Origin: Methanocorpusculaceae archaeon UBA425
GTDB lineage: Archaea; Halobacteriota; Methanomicrobia; Methanomicrobiales; Methanocorpusculaceae
Assembly: GCA_002506085.1 (NCBI GenBank)
Contig: DAWV01000017.1
Span: 3,575 to 67,574 of the forward strand
Direction of reading: 5' to 3'
Length of the DNA: 64,000 nt
Shown piece by piece: positions 53,277 through 63,062 of the stretch (its first letter is position 1; the number at the start of each line of letters is the position of its first letter). A program made the translations under genes and the position numbers. The notes under the pieces are model-generated. The model was not told the origin of the DNA, ran no database searches, and worked only from the letters and a program-made list of their open reading frames with translations.

Positions 53277-53459
53277 TGATTCCGGAATGAACGTGGTGGT
53301 TATTGACCGGGCATGAATATTTTCTGGATAGGTACTACGCTCACCTATTTAGGTAAGAACGAAAGCCGGGTCTCTATTTTTCATCTATCCGGTCAGTCCT
53401 TCGCGCCTTTACCCGAAACACCCGGCATCCGGTTAACTATATAAAAACATCTCTTAACC

Positions 53460-53500
53460 ATTATATGCTCAGATAAAAACAAATATATAGAACTGCAATA
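53460..53500 (+). promoter_or_regulatory. Promoter of grpE-dnaK-dnaJ
   Basis: A/T-rich sequence with ACAAATATATAGAACTG (about 53478-53494) lies 40-55 bases before the grpE ATG at 53537, the distance expected for a TATA box with a short leader. No CIRCE-type inverted repeat of bacterial HrcA is present. Confidence 0.4.
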
Positions 53501-53536
53501 CAACAAATATGTGCAACAAGCGAAACAGGAATTTAC

Positions 53537-54070
53537 ATGGACAAAAACACCGAGCAGGCTGACGTTCCCCAAAACGACGCCAAACCTGCAGAAAACCAGA
53601 CACCGGATGAAAAAACCGTTCCTGAAACCACTGTTGTTGACGAACTCACTAAAAAATACGACGAACTCAATGACAAACATCTTCGTCTCGCCGCCGAATT
53701 CGAAAATTACAAAAAGCGTGTCAAACGCGACCAGGACACCGCTGTCAAATACGCAACCGAAAAGTTTGCGCTCGACATGCTCGACATACTGGACAACTTC
53801 GAACGTGCACTAAAAAGTGACGACGACAAACTTCGCGACGGACTGGAGCAGATTCATAAACTCTACCAGTCCATCCTCTCCAGAAACGGTATCGAAGTGA
53901 TCAAAATCACCAAAGGAACGCAATTCGACCCCAACATTCATGAAGCGATTGTCAGCATCAAAGCCGACGTCCCCGAAGGGGAAATCATCGACATTGCAGC
54001 TCCCGGATACACAATCCGCGACAAAGTACTACGTCACGCAAAAGTCGCAGTGGCGCAGAAAAAAGAATAA
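53537..54070 (+). CDS. grpE: Nucleotide exchange factor GrpE
   Basis: Co-chaperone that exchanges ADP for ATP on DnaK. The 177-residue protein has an acidic N-terminus, a long coiled coil (about 35-75: [20 protein letters not shown]), then the family segment [11 protein letters not shown] and a C-terminal beta domain with [12 protein letters not shown] and [11 protein letters not shown]. It is the first gene of the operon; dnaK follows after 13 bases. Bacterial in type, as in other mesophilic methanogens that acquired this system. Confidence 0.93.
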   Translation: MDKNTEQADVPQNDAKPAENQTPDEKTVPETTVVDELTKKYDELNDKHLRLAAEFENYKKRVKRDQDTAVKYATEKFALDMLDILDNFERALKSDDDKLRDGLEQIHKLYQSILSRNGIEVIKITKGTQFDPNIHEAIVSIKADVPEGEIIDIAAPGYTIRDKVLRHAKVAVAQKKE

Positions 54071-54083
54071 AAAGGTAATAAAA

Positions 54084-55952
54084 ATGGCATCAAACAAAGT
54101 AATCGGCATTGACCTTGGAACCACCAACTCCTGCCTTGCTATCATGGAAGGCGGAAGTCCGATCGTTATCGCAAACTCGGAAGGATTCAGAACAACCCCG
54201 TCTGTCGTCGGCTTCTCCAAAGACGGAGAGAGACTCATCGGAAACGTTGCAAAACGTCAGGCAATCACAAACCCGACCCGGACCATCAGCTCAATCAAAC
54301 GGTTCATGGGAACCGACCACACCGTTGACATCGACGGGAAAAAATACTCCCCGCAGGAAATCTCCGCAATGATTCTGCAGAAACTCAAAGTTGATGCAGA
54401 AGCATACCTCGGCGAAAAAGTAGACAAGGCAGTAATCACCGTCCCCGCATATTTCAACGATGCCCAGCGTCAGGCAACCAAAGATGCAGGCAAAATCGCA
54501 GGACTTGAGGTTCTTCGTATCATCAACGAGCCCACCGCCTCTGCCCTCGCCTACGGACTTGAAAAGGAAAAGGAACTCACCGTCCTTGTCTACGACCTCG
54601 GCGGCGGAACATTCGATGTCTCCATCCTGACCCTTGACGACGGACTCTTCGAAGTCAAATCAACCGCAGGAAACAACCGTCTCGGCGGAGATGACTTCGA
54701 TGCACGTGTCGTCGACTTCCTTGCCGACGAATTCAAGAAGAAAGAAGGTGTCGACCTGAGAAAGGACCCGGTTGCACACCAGCGGCTGAAGGATGCTGCA
54801 GAGAAGGCAAAAATCGAGCTTTCCTCACTTCAAAAGGCAAACATCAACCTCCCCTATATTACTGCGACCGCAGACGGACCCAAACACCTGGATTTCGACC
54901 TGACCCGTTCGAAATTCGAGCAGCTCATCGACGACCTTGTCCAGAAGACCGTCGACCCGGTCAAGCAGGCATTAAAGGATGCAGGACTCACCGCGGCAGA
55001 TATCAACCATGTCCTCTTAGTCGGCGGTTCGACCCGTGTACCGGTGGTAATCGATACCGTGAGAAACCTCCTCGGCAAAGAGCCGGACAAGAACCTGAAC
55101 CCTGACGAGTGCGTCGCTCTCGGAGCAGCTATTCAGGGAGCAGTCCTCACCGGTGAAACAAAGGATGTCGTCTTACTGGATGTCACCCCGCTGACACTCG
55201 GTATCGAGACCCTTGGCGGCATCGCCACCAAACTCATTGAGAGGAATACCACCATCCCGACCAGAAAGAGCCAGATCTTCTCAACCGCCGCAGACAACCA
55301 GACCTCAGTCGAGATTCACGTTGTCCAGGGAGAACGCCAGTTCGCCCGTGATGATTTCAGCCTGGGTAAATTCCAGCTTACCGGCATCCCGTCGGCACCC
55401 CGCGGAATGCCCCAGATTGAAGTCACCTTTGATATCGATGCAAACGGAATCGTCCATGTCTCCGCAAAGGACCTTGGAACCGGTCATGAACAATCCATGA
55501 CGATCTCCGGCAGAAAAGACCTCAAGGACGACGAAATCGACAAGATGGTCAAAGACGCCAAGCAGTTCGAGGAAGAGGATAAGAAACGCCGTGAAGAGGT
55601 CGAACTCCGTAACAACGCAGACAATGCTGTTTACGCCGCAGAGAAACTCGTAAACGACAAAGAGACCACGGACAAAATCGACGCCGAAGACAAGGAAAAG
55701 ATCAAGACCGGCGCCGGGGAACTGAAAGAAATCCTCGCAAAAGAGGATGCATCCTCCGAGGCTATCAAAGAGAAGATGGATTCCCTCCAGGAAGCGGTCT
55801 TTGCAGCCACTTCCAAGATGTATCAGAAGATTCAGGAAGAGCAGAAGGCAGCCGAAGCCGCAAAAGCCGGTTCCGGAACTGATGCCAAATCCGACTCATC
55901 CAAATCCGATGATAATGTAGTAGATGCAGACTACGAAGTGAAAAAGGACTAA
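54084..55952 (+). CDS. dnaK: Molecular chaperone DnaK (Hsp70)
   Basis: An ATP-dependent chaperone of 622 residues. It opens [17 protein letters not shown] (phosphate 1), has [46 protein letters not shown], then the substrate domain ([12 protein letters not shown]) and a helical lid ending in an acidic tail. The open frame begins further upstream, but the ATG at 54084 gives the conserved N-terminus. Codon use is strongly biased and C-rich compared with the glycan island, suggesting high expression. It acts with GrpE and DnaJ. Confidence 0.96.
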   Translation: MASNKVIGIDLGTTNSCLAIMEGGSPIVIANSEGFRTTPSVVGFSKDGERLIGNVAKRQAITNPTRTISSIKRFMGTDHTVDIDGKKYSPQEISAMILQKLKVDAEAYLGEKVDKAVITVPAYFNDAQRQATKDAGKIAGLEVLRIINEPTASALAYGLEKEKELTVLVYDLGGGTFDVSILTLDDGLFEVKSTAGNNRLGGDDFDARVVDFLADEFKKKEGVDLRKDPVAHQRLKDAAEKAKIELSSLQKANINLPYITATADGPKHLDFDLTRSKFEQLIDDLVQKTVDPVKQALKDAGLTAADINHVLLVGGSTRVPVVIDTVRNLLGKEPDKNLNPDECVALGAAIQGAVLTGETKDVVLLDVTPLTLGIETLGGIATKLIERNTTIPTRKSQIFSTAADNQTSVEIHVVQGERQFARDDFSLGKFQLTGIPSAPRGMPQIEVTFDIDANGIVHVSAKDLGTGHEQSMTISGRKDLKDDEIDKMVKDAKQFEEEDKKRREEVELRNNADNAVYAAEKLVNDKETTDKIDAEDKEKIKTGAGELKEILAKEDASSEAIKEKMDSLQEAVFAATSKMYQKIQEEQKAAEAAKAGSGTDAKSDSSKSDDNVVDADYEVKKD

Positions 55953-55974
55953 ACTCCTTTTTGGGATGTAAGAA

Positions 55975-57105
55975 ATGGGTTCTGAATCGTACTATGATGT
56001 CTTAGGTATTCCCCGTAATGCTACAGAGACGGACATTAAAAAGGCTTACCGGAACCTCGCCAAGAAGTATCACCCCGATGTCTGCAAAGAGCCCGGGGCT
56101 GAGGAGAAGTTCAAGTCTATCAACGAGGCGTATAGTATTTTGTCGGATGAGACGAAACGCCGCCAGTATGATCAGCTTGGACATGATAACTTCACGAATG
56201 CGTCGAAGGGTAACTATTCCGGGTCAGGCGGCGCCGGATTCAATGCGGACTTCTCGGGATTCGGAGATATTTTCGATTTCTTCGGCGGAGGAGGGCGCAG
56301 ACAGAGCGGCCCGCAGGAAGGCGACGACCTCTTAATGCGTATCCAGATTACCCTTGAAGATGCGGTGTTCGGTGCGCAGAAAGAGATTGAGGTCATGCAT
56401 ACGGAAAGCTGCCCTGATTGTGAAGGGACCGGCAGTTCTACGAAGAAGACGGTAAAATGCAGTAAATGTAATGGTACCGGTCAGATTAAGCAGGTGAAAA
56501 ACTCTATCTTCGGTCAGATGGTGACCCAGAGTCCGTGTCCGGAGTGCGGAGGGCGGGGAAAGATTCCCGAGTCTCCGTGCCGGAAATGTAACGGGACCGG
56601 CAGGACGAAGATTCGCCGTAAGGTGACGGTGAATGTGCCGCCGGGCATTGATTCCGGGATGCGCCTTCGGATGGAAGGATACGGCGAGGCGGGAGACTTT
56701 GGAGCGAAAAACGGTGACCTCTATATTGAGGTCTATGTTATTTCGAATCCGAAGTTCGACCGTGAAGATGATAATCTGATTACGCAGTATGAAATCTCGC
56801 CTGCCCAGGCGGTGCTCGGCTGCGAGGTGGAGATTGAGACAATCGACAGAAAGAAGGTTGCGCTGAAGATTCCGGCTGGAATTTCGTATGGGACACGCCT
56901 CCGTATTCCAGGCGAAGGAGTCCGCAGGCGCGGAAACTACGGGAATCTCCTGGTCAGAGTTGTTATCGCTACGCCTAAGAAAATATCCCCGGCTGAACGG
57001 GAGCTTTATGAGCAGCTTCTGAAGGCAGAGGGAAATCCGGTTCATTCCTCGTCATCGAAGAGTGATGAGAAAGACGGCAGAAAAAAACGCGGGATCTTTA
57101 AATAA
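55975..57105 (+). CDS. dnaJ: Co-chaperone DnaJ (Hsp40, type I)
   Basis: A complete class I DnaJ, 376 residues. The J domain has the HPD motif in [10 protein letters not shown] (about 32-36), a Gly/Phe region follows ([13 protein letters not shown]), then four zinc repeats [24 protein letters not shown] and CRKCNGTG, and the C-terminal peptide-binding domains. It stimulates the ATPase of DnaK. It follows dnaK by 22 bases and is the end of the operon; a strong hairpin lies five bases after the stop. Confidence 0.95.
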   Translation: MGSESYYDVLGIPRNATETDIKKAYRNLAKKYHPDVCKEPGAEEKFKSINEAYSILSDETKRRQYDQLGHDNFTNASKGNYSGSGGAGFNADFSGFGDIFDFFGGGGRRQSGPQEGDDLLMRIQITLEDAVFGAQKEIEVMHTESCPDCEGTGSSTKKTVKCSKCNGTGQIKQVKNSIFGQMVTQSPCPECGGRGKIPESPCRKCNGTGRTKIRRKVTVNVPPGIDSGMRLRMEGYGEAGDFGAKNGDLYIEVYVISNPKFDREDDNLITQYEISPAQAVLGCEVEIETIDRKKVALKIPAGISYGTRLRIPGEGVRRRGNYGNLLVRVVIATPKKISPAERELYEQLLKAEGNPVHSSSSKSDEKDGRKKRGIFK

Positions 57106-57109
57106 GTGA

Positions 57110-57140
57110 GGATGGAGTGAAGGTTTCCTTCACTCCATCC
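57110..57140 (+). terminator. 14-bp perfect stem-loop after dnaJ
   Basis: GGATGGAGTGAAGG (57110-57123) pairs perfectly with CCTTCACTCCATCC (57127-57140) around a TTT loop. It lies five bases after the dnaJ stop but has no T run after it, so RNA stabilisation or processing is as likely as termination. The TTT loop is like that of the family 1 repeats which follow directly. Confidence 0.5.
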
Positions 57141-57312
57141 GAAGCGGGGAGCAAATCTCTGATTTGCGACCAAGTAAGTGCGAAGCGGGAAGCAAAACCG
57201 TGCGACTCGCGACCAAGTGAGTGCGAAACGGGGAGCAAATCTCTGATTTGCGACCAAGCGAGTGAAGCGGGAAACAAAGCCATAAGGTTTTGCGAGTACG
57301 AAACGGGAGTAG
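57141..57312. repeat. Tandem hairpin repeats, family 1-related, locus D
   Basis: Four tandem units of about 42 bases: GAAGCGGGGAGCAAATC-TCT-GATTTGCGACCAAGTAAGTGC and variants at 57182, 57225 and 57265. Units 1 and 3 keep a perfect GCAAATC/GATTTGC stem (57151-57167 and 57234-57250); 2 and 4 are worn. The boxes GGAGCAA and TTGCGACCAAG are shared with locus A. There are no spacers, so it is not CRISPR. The rest of the spacer to 57453 probably holds the purH promoter. Confidence 0.65.
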
Positions 57313-57453
57313 GTGACCTCACCGAAACTTCCGGGAAATCTATACGAAATCAATACAATGACAATGAGACCCCTCTCATTATCCTTTTTTAAGAGCCTGT
57401 CAAAAGGAAACATTGCTACCCTTAATTAATCAAAACATCCATAGTAATACATA

Positions 57454-58947
57454 ATGACTCTAGCATTGCTGTCAGTCTGGGACAAGACGGGAATTCTTGA
57501 TCTCGCCCGTGCCCTGGATGCAAAAAACATTGGTATTTTAAGTTCCGGCGGAACGGCAAAAGCTCTGCGTGAAGCCGGTATTCCGGCAAAAGATGTCTCT
57601 GAATACACCGGATTTCCTGAGATGATGGACGGCCGGGTCAAGACACTTCACCCGAAAGTCCATGGCGGTCTTCTTGGAAGAAGAGGCACCGATGACGGCG
57701 TTATGGCAAAATACGGCATCGACGCAATCGACATTCTCTGTGTCAACCTCTACCCGTTCGAGGAGATGTCGAAAAAGAACCTCCCTCTCAATGAACTCAT
57801 TGAGTTCGTCGACATCGGCGGACCTGCCATGATTCGTGCCGCATCCAAGAACTTCAAGGATGTTGCCGTTTTAACCGACCCGGCGGATTATCCTGCGGCA
57901 ATCAAAGCAATAAACAACGGCGGATTTACTCAGGAAGAGAAACTCCGCCTTGCAGCAAAAGCCTTCACCCGGACGGCAGCCTACGATGCAGCCATTTCCA
58001 ACTACCTCAACGGTCTCGAAAATGAGTTCCCGGATGTCTACACCGTTCAGTTTGCAAACGGCAGAAAACTCCGATACGGTGAAAACCCGCATCAGCTTGC
58101 CGCAGTCTACGGAACCTCCGGCATCGCCGGTCAGACCACTCTCCAAGGCAAGGAGATGTCCTACAACAATTATCTCGATGTAAACGCTGCAGTCGGACTC
58201 TGCAGAGAATTCACCGGATTTGCGACCGTAATTGTAAAACACAACAATCCGTGCGGAGTTGCTCTCGGAAAGACTCAGTTGGAATCCTATCTCAAGGCAC
58301 GGGATGTCGACCCGGTATCTGCCTACGGCTCGGTTGTTGCAATGAACACACCCGTTGACGCGGAAATCGCCAAAGAAATCTGTTCAACCTTCGTTGAAGT
58401 CCTGATTGCCCCGTCGTTCAGTAACGAGGCACTCGAGATGATGAAGTCAAAACAGAACATGCGTCTTCTGATTCTCCCGCCTGCCGTTCCCGCAGATGAA
58501 ATCCGCACTATAGACGGCGGAGTTCTCGTGCAGAGAACACCGGAACACAAAGAAGACTGGAAAGTCGTTTCGAAACGCGCACCGACTGAAGATGAAATCA
58601 TCGCACTCAAACTTGCCTGGAAGGTAGTAAAATACGCTAAAAGTAATGCCATCATCTATGCAAACAAGACGGAGACCGTGGGAATCGGCGTTGGTCAGAT
58701 GAACCGGGTCGACTCTGCAAAAATCGCCGTCATGAAGGCTGCGGAGTTCGGCAGGACAATGAAAGGAACCGTCATCGGATCTGATGCTTTCCTGCCGTTT
58801 TCCGACACGCTTGAAGTCGCGGCTCAAGCCGGAGCAACTGCCCTTATCCAGCCCGGAGGCTCGATTCGCGATAATGAGGTTCTCGCAAAAGCCGACGAAC
58901 TTGGCGTCGCGGTCGTATTCACCGGAACCAGACACTTCAGACACTAA
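57454..58947 (+). CDS. purH: Bifunctional AICAR formyltransferase/IMP cyclohydrolase PurH
   Basis: Catalyses the last two steps of purine synthesis. The 497-residue protein has the N-terminal MGS-like IMP cyclohydrolase domain ([37 protein letters not shown]) and the AICAR transformylase domain with [22 protein letters not shown] and DPVSAYGS. Many archaea use PurP/PurO instead; this is the bacterial-type fusion, as in several Methanomicrobia. The ATG at 57454 fits the family start. Confidence 0.94.
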   Translation: MTLALLSVWDKTGILDLARALDAKNIGILSSGGTAKALREAGIPAKDVSEYTGFPEMMDGRVKTLHPKVHGGLLGRRGTDDGVMAKYGIDAIDILCVNLYPFEEMSKKNLPLNELIEFVDIGGPAMIRAASKNFKDVAVLTDPADYPAAIKAINNGGFTQEEKLRLAAKAFTRTAAYDAAISNYLNGLENEFPDVYTVQFANGRKLRYGENPHQLAAVYGTSGIAGQTTLQGKEMSYNNYLDVNAAVGLCREFTGFATVIVKHNNPCGVALGKTQLESYLKARDVDPVSAYGSVVAMNTPVDAEIAKEICSTFVEVLIAPSFSNEALEMMKSKQNMRLLILPPAVPADEIRTIDGGVLVQRTPEHKEDWKVVSKRAPTEDEIIALKLAWKVVKYAKSNAIIYANKTETVGIGVGQMNRVDSAKIAVMKAAEFGRTMKGTVIGSDAFLPFSDTLEVAAQAGATALIQPGGSIRDNEVLAKADELGVAVVFTGTRHFRH

Positions 58948-58962
58948 AAATATATATTCAAA

Positions 58963-58997
58963 AGCAGGGTGAAAGCAAACCCCTGACTTTTTTTTTT
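58963..58997 (+). terminator. Terminator after purH
   Basis: CAGGGT (58965-58970) pairs with ACCCCTG (58979-58985; one bulged C), and ten T follow at 58988-58997. This fits termination of purH in front of the convergent gene at 59056. Confidence 0.55.
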
Positions 58998-59055
58998 CGG
59001 TCGGGATTACCTGAATCATCTGACCGGGAGAATTCCGGACGAAAAAAATGAAAAA

Positions 59056-60021
59056 TCAGGGAAGAATGACAGTTCCCATAACCCGAAGTTTTCCGCCGTC
59101 GAGATAATGTAAAACCGCTGAATCGCCCGGTTTATACACGAGCGGGGTTTCCATCTCAATCGTCAGCTTCGGATTATGCCAGTCGGCGCCGTTATCAACT
59201 GCGGTGACACGGGCGGAGACAAACTGCATCCAGTGTCCGAGAGAAACCACCATCTGTTCCTTAATATCAGACGGCCAGTATTTCACGAGATGTGCCTGAC
59301 CCGTAATCACCGTCGTATGAGTTACCTTCGGATCGGTCGTCAGAACATAGCCTCTCTCAAGTTCTTCAGCCTCGATATCCTTCAAAGCGCATCCCACCCG
59401 GTCTCCTTCATAAGCCCAGGCAAAATCATCATCATGCTTCTGGACAGAACGAATCTGGGCAGTCTTTCCGGTTGGTTCGACCCGCATCTTATCATGCTTA
59501 CGAATCCAGCCTTCAGCGACACACCCGAGAATAACCGTTCCGACCCCTTTCACATTAAAGTGATGATCAATCGGGACCGACCCGGTCGCTCCGTCTTTCG
59601 GCTCGAGATCCGGCTGTTTTGCGGCACGGTCAAGCAGATCTGCCGAAAGTCCGATGAAATCCTCTTCAGCAATCGTATAGTTCTCAAGAACCGTTCCCTT
59701 GATAAGGGGAGCGATCTGCTTGGGCTGAATATAGTTTTTCAGAATAATCGTCCCGTTTCTGACCCCGGCACAGTCCAGCATTAAAATCCACTCGGCTGTC
59801 ATCGGGGTAATTTCAGAAATTACCACAATCGCTTCATGGGCCATAGAAACAACATAATACAGCGGAGCGAGCCGGTCAGGATATCGGGTCGGTTCCAGCA
59901 AAGTCACGGTAATATGACCTTTTTTCAGATTATAGAAAGTGATATCCGTACTGGTTCCCTTTTTACCAAGATCCTTGGCATATCCGTTGGGAGCGAGTAC
60001 TGCGACGGTTAAGTTTGGCAT
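59056..60021 (-). CDS. SelB-like elongation factor homologue with degenerate GTPase domain (aSelBL type)
   Basis: A 321-residue protein with EF-Tu-like architecture: a reduced G-domain-like part (1-150), then beta-barrel domains (from about residue 165, HFNVKGVGTVILGCVAEGW; VLTTDPKVTHTTVITGQ). The P-loop position reads APNGYAKDLGKKGTSTDI, lacking the GxxxxGK[ST] pattern, and the NKxD motif is not seen, so GTP binding is doubtful. This fits the archaeal SelB-like paralogue described as widespread in archaea and not tied to selenocysteine. An ATG at 60033 is an alternative. Its molecular role is not known to me. Confidence 0.75.
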   Translation of the reverse strand: MPNLTVAVLAPNGYAKDLGKKGTSTDITFYNLKKGHITVTLLEPTRYPDRLAPLYYVVSMAHEAIVVISEITPMTAEWILMLDCAGVRNGTIILKNYIQPKQIAPLIKGTVLENYTIAEEDFIGLSADLLDRAAKQPDLEPKDGATGSVPIDHHFNVKGVGTVILGCVAEGWIRKHDKMRVEPTGKTAQIRSVQKHDDDFAWAYEGDRVGCALKDIEAEELERGYVLTTDPKVTHTTVITGQAHLVKYWPSDIKEQMVVSLGHWMQFVSARVTAVDNGADWHNPKLTIEMETPLVYKPGDSAVLHYLDGGKLRVMGTVILP

Positions 60022-60178
60022 GATACTACTCATTGGTGTTTTTGGGTGATTAGAGTTGTGGATTTTCTATCCCGGGTTTTTATGCCCCGGCAGCAAAGTT
60101 ATAGAACAACCCGAATAGTACCTTTTTAAGTAAAAAAAGCCCAAAACATTTAATACTCATTCATGCACATTAACAAAT

Positions 60179-60361
60179 ATGAAAAATGTGAAAATGTCTG
60201 TTGATGGTGACATACTAACTATCAAAGTGAATCTTACAGAGGAAAATGGACCTTCATCTTCCGGTAAGACCATGATGATTGGTTCGAGCATGGGGAACAA
60301 ACCGGATTCACGTAAGTTCCCTGATATTAGAGTCGGTGTCAACGTATACAAGAAGATTTAA
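60179..60361 (+). CDS. Small hypothetical protein (60 aa)
   Basis: The 60-residue product opens MKNVKMSVDGDILTIKVNLT, alternating strand-like residues, then a Ser/Gly-rich loop (PSSSGKTMMIGSSMG) and KFPDIRVGVNVYKKI. It looks like a small beta-rich protein, not a shadow, and stands alone with an A/T-rich promoter (TTTAATACTC near 60150). No family is recognised. Confidence 0.6.
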   Translation: MKNVKMSVDGDILTIKVNLTEENGPSSSGKTMMIGSSMGNKPDSRKFPDIRVGVNVYKKI

Positions 60362-60425
60362 TTCTTCCCATCTCCTCAGTGTTGTGTGTGTGTGTAATAC
60401 GCTAACGTTTGACTAAGGTTATCCC

Positions 60426-61103
60426 ATGCATCCCTATGTAATTATCAATGCGGCCATAAGTGCTGACGGCAAACTTGCCACGAAAGAGCGGAAGCAGACA
60501 AAAATCTCCGGTACGGATGATTTTTTTCGTGTTGATGCATTACGTGCACAGTCCGACGCAATAATGGTTGGAATTGGTACTGTCCTCTCGGATGATCCCT
60601 CGCTTCGTGTAAAAAGCGAGGAGTATGCCGCGGAACGCAGGGCGAGCGGGAAAGACCCCCATCCGATGAGAATTGTGATTGACAGCATGGCACGGATGCC
60701 TGCCGATGGCGATATGTTCAAAAAAGGACTTGGCCGCGTGGTCATTTTCGTCTCGGAAAAAGCTCCAAAGGACAGATGTGATGCCCTTAGGGAAAAGGCA
60801 GCCGTAATCTGTGCCGGTAAAGATTCAGTTGATCTGGGCCTTGTCCTGGATGAACTGGGAACTCTTGGAGTAAAACAGCTCATGGTCGAAGGCGGTGCTA
60901 CGCTTTTGTGGTCGTTATTGAGCAGCGGTCTTTTTGATGAAATCAGAACCTACATTGGTGCCCTGATTATCGGCGGAAAGGATGCTCCGACCCTCGCAGA
61001 CGGTGAAGGCTTTACGAATCCTGATGAGTTCCCCCGTCTTACGCTGAAAAACATCGAGCGGATTGATGACGGCGTCCTTCTTACGTGGATGAAAAAAACG
61101 TGA
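60426..61103 (+). CDS. 2,5-diamino-6-(ribosylamino)-pyrimidinone 5'-phosphate reductase (archaeal RibD C-domain type)
   Basis: Reduces the ribosyl side chain in riboflavin and F420/folate-related deazaflavin precursors using NADPH. The 225-residue protein has the archaeal/fungal (Rib7/ArfC) form: INAAISADGKLAT, SDAIMVGIGTVLSDDPSLRV, MRIVIDSMAR, MVEGGATLLWSLL and FDEIRTYIGALIIGG. There is no deaminase domain, as expected for archaea, where the reduction comes first. A (GT)6 tract lies just upstream at 60383-60395. Confidence 0.88.
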   Translation: MHPYVIINAAISADGKLATKERKQTKISGTDDFFRVDALRAQSDAIMVGIGTVLSDDPSLRVKSEEYAAERRASGKDPHPMRIVIDSMARMPADGDMFKKGLGRVVIFVSEKAPKDRCDALREKAAVICAGKDSVDLGLVLDELGTLGVKQLMVEGGATLLWSLLSSGLFDEIRTYIGALIIGGKDAPTLADGEGFTNPDEFPRLTLKNIERIDDGVLLTWMKKT

Positions 61104-61109
61104 GTCTCT

Positions 61110-62669
61110 CTATTTTATCAGCCGCTTTTTTCTGAGTAATCTGTTATAATCAATGGCGAACCGGTGAGCCTCGTCACGGATTTCCTGCAGATACATGTTC
61201 GCCTTTGTCTTTTTATCGAACGGAAGCGGGAACGGAACGCCGGTTACAAACACTTCCTCCTCCGACTTCGCAAGGGAGATGAGCGGGATATCCGCATCCA
61301 GAGCATCCAGCACCTTTTTCGCTGATGAAAGCTGCCCTTTTCCGCCATCGACCAGAATCAGGTCGGGGAGGGGGTTTTCCTCGTCGATCAGCCGGCTGTA
61401 TCTCCGGCGGATAACTTCCGCCATTGACGCAAAATCATCGATTCCCTCAACGGTTTTTATCCGGAACCGCCGATAGTTTTTCTTATCAGGTTTGCCCCCG
61501 CGGAACTGAACCATGGATGCCACCGTGTCCGTGCCGGATAAATGCGAGATATCGAAACATTCCACGACATTCGGGGGTGTCTTCATATGAAGTGCCGCCT
61601 GGAGCTCCATCACTTTGAGTTCCTCGCCGAAATGCACGGTCTCGATGTTTTTCCCGGCAAGTTCCAGCAGTTTCTTTTTTGCTCCCTGCTGCGGAACCGT
61701 GATTTTAACCACATGCCCGGCAGTCTTTCCGAGATATGCCGCTAGTCCCTCATCGAGTTCCTCTTCCACGATGACTTCCTTTGGTACGGGATTTTCCGTA
61801 TAATACCGGGAGACAAACTCCTCGAAGAACCCATCGGTCATGTCGAATATGAACTCTTCCCTGCCTCCGAGCGTTCCCTTGTATACATGGAACACCATGA
61901 GATATACGGTCTCATCCGCCACGCGGTAGGCGATGACGTCTTCGTCATGATCGGTTTTTCTCGCAACATACTGGCGGGAGGAGAGGTTTTCGACTGCCGT
62001 TATCATGTCACGGCAAAGAAGGGCTGCTTCGAACTCGGCGTTCTTCGAGTAGGCCGCCATCTCCTCTTCGAGTTTGTTTTTGATTTCCCGGGTGTTTCCT
62101 TTCAGAACATCTGCGGCGTAGGCACATTGTTTTGCGTATTCATCCCGGGAAATATGCCCCCCGCATGGTCCGGGACAATGCCCGATGTGGTATCTGAGGC
62201 ACGGCCGGTTCTTCGGCATCTTTTTGCAGGACCGGAGTCTGAAGGTTTTTTTCACGACCGAAAGGACATAGTCCCGCTCTTTTGCCGAGACGAACGGTCC
62301 GAAAAACTGCCCGCTGCCCCGGGTATTTCGTGCGATGGTGATTCTTGGAAACGGCTCTTTGGTGAGCTCGATGTATGCATAGGATTTGGCGTCTTTGAGG
62401 TCGATGTTGTATTTCGGCTGATGATGTTTGATGAGGGTATTTTCGAGAAGGTATGCCTCTTCATTGGTTCCGGTTACGATGTATTCGAACGAGCGGATTG
62501 TTTCGACGAGTTTCCGTGTCTTTGGGTCATGGTCTTTTTTCTGAAAATAGGATGAGACGCGTTTTCGGAGATCCTTTGCCTTTCCTACATAAATTATCGT
62601 GCCTTCAAGGTCTTTGTAAAGGTAGCAGCCCGGCGAGTGGGGGATATCGTTTAGGTCAAAAGGCGGCAT
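61110..62669 (-). CDS. uvrC: Excinuclease ABC subunit C, UvrC
   Basis: Incises both sides of a lesion with UvrAB. The 519-residue protein has a GIY-YIG 3'-incision domain (SPGCYLYKDLEGTIIYVGKA), the Cys-rich RSCKKMPKNRPCLRYHIGHC region, a UVR domain (KNKLEEEMAAYSKNAEFEAA), and the RNase H-like domain (VECFDISHLSGTDTVASMV, LILVDGGKGQL). It ends shortly after, so it lacks the C-terminal tandem helix-hairpin-helix region of bacterial UvrC (about 600 residues). The ATG at 62669 gives MPPFDLNDIPHSPG. Confidence 0.93.
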   Translation of the reverse strand: MPPFDLNDIPHSPGCYLYKDLEGTIIYVGKAKDLRKRVSSYFQKKDHDPKTRKLVETIRSFEYIVTGTNEEAYLLENTLIKHHQPKYNIDLKDAKSYAYIELTKEPFPRITIARNTRGSGQFFGPFVSAKERDYVLSVVKKTFRLRSCKKMPKNRPCLRYHIGHCPGPCGGHISRDEYAKQCAYAADVLKGNTREIKNKLEEEMAAYSKNAEFEAALLCRDMITAVENLSSRQYVARKTDHDEDVIAYRVADETVYLMVFHVYKGTLGGREEFIFDMTDGFFEEFVSRYYTENPVPKEVIVEEELDEGLAAYLGKTAGHVVKITVPQQGAKKKLLELAGKNIETVHFGEELKVMELQAALHMKTPPNVVECFDISHLSGTDTVASMVQFRGGKPDKKNYRRFRIKTVEGIDDFASMAEVIRRRYSRLIDEENPLPDLILVDGGKGQLSSAKKVLDALDADIPLISLAKSEEEVFVTGVPFPLPFDKKTKANMYLQEIRDEAHRFAIDYNRLLRKKRLIK

Positions 62670-62739
62670 TTCCGGCAGCTTAATGTATGGACGAAACTAT
62701 CTTAAATACATGGTTGTTCCTTGTTTATCATGTTCCCGG

Positions 62740-62937
62740 ATGGCTACCCACGAATATACTTATGACAAAGAACGGGATTTCTATAATTACCGCATTACCT
62801 GTAAACTGGGAATCAGTATTCCGGATCCTGTGCCGAAAGACGGATTCACCTGCGATAAATATGAGAACAGACTTGCATCGATGCCGCGTACGGTTCGAAG
62901 CCAGTGTACAATAGAACTTGATGAGAAACGAACCTGA
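62740..62937 (+). CDS. Small hypothetical protein (65 aa)
   Basis: An open frame running from 62683 to 62937; the ATG at 62740 (MATHEYTYDKERDFYNYRI) gives 65 residues. Two Cys occur (ITCKLG, FTCDKYENR) and the CDKYENR ending resembles metal-site tails, but I recognise no family. A second frame overlaps it. Codon use is ordinary. Real but uncertain; start uncertain. Confidence 0.45.
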   Translation: MATHEYTYDKERDFYNYRITCKLGISIPDPVPKDGFTCDKYENRLASMPRTVRSQCTIELDEKRT

Positions 62938-63062
62938 TTTCCGGGTTTGATAAAGAGTTCCCCCTGTTTTTCCTGATTTATTTTCTCCGTCCGTAAGGAG
63001 ATTCATGATACAATACGGTTCATGATATAAGAGTATTTATACAAAAATGCAGGATACTGATT

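Noticed and set aside
53002..53316. Overlapping 94- and 104-codon frames
   Set aside because: They span the repeats and C/G tracts; the Pro/Arg-rich product is a composition artefact.
57141..57312. CRISPR-like tandem array
   Set aside because: The units are contiguous with no unique spacers, and no cas genes are present.
60383..60395. (GT)6 tract as a phase-variation site
   Set aside because: Short, and lies before a housekeeping reductase gene outside its frame; no reason to expect switching.
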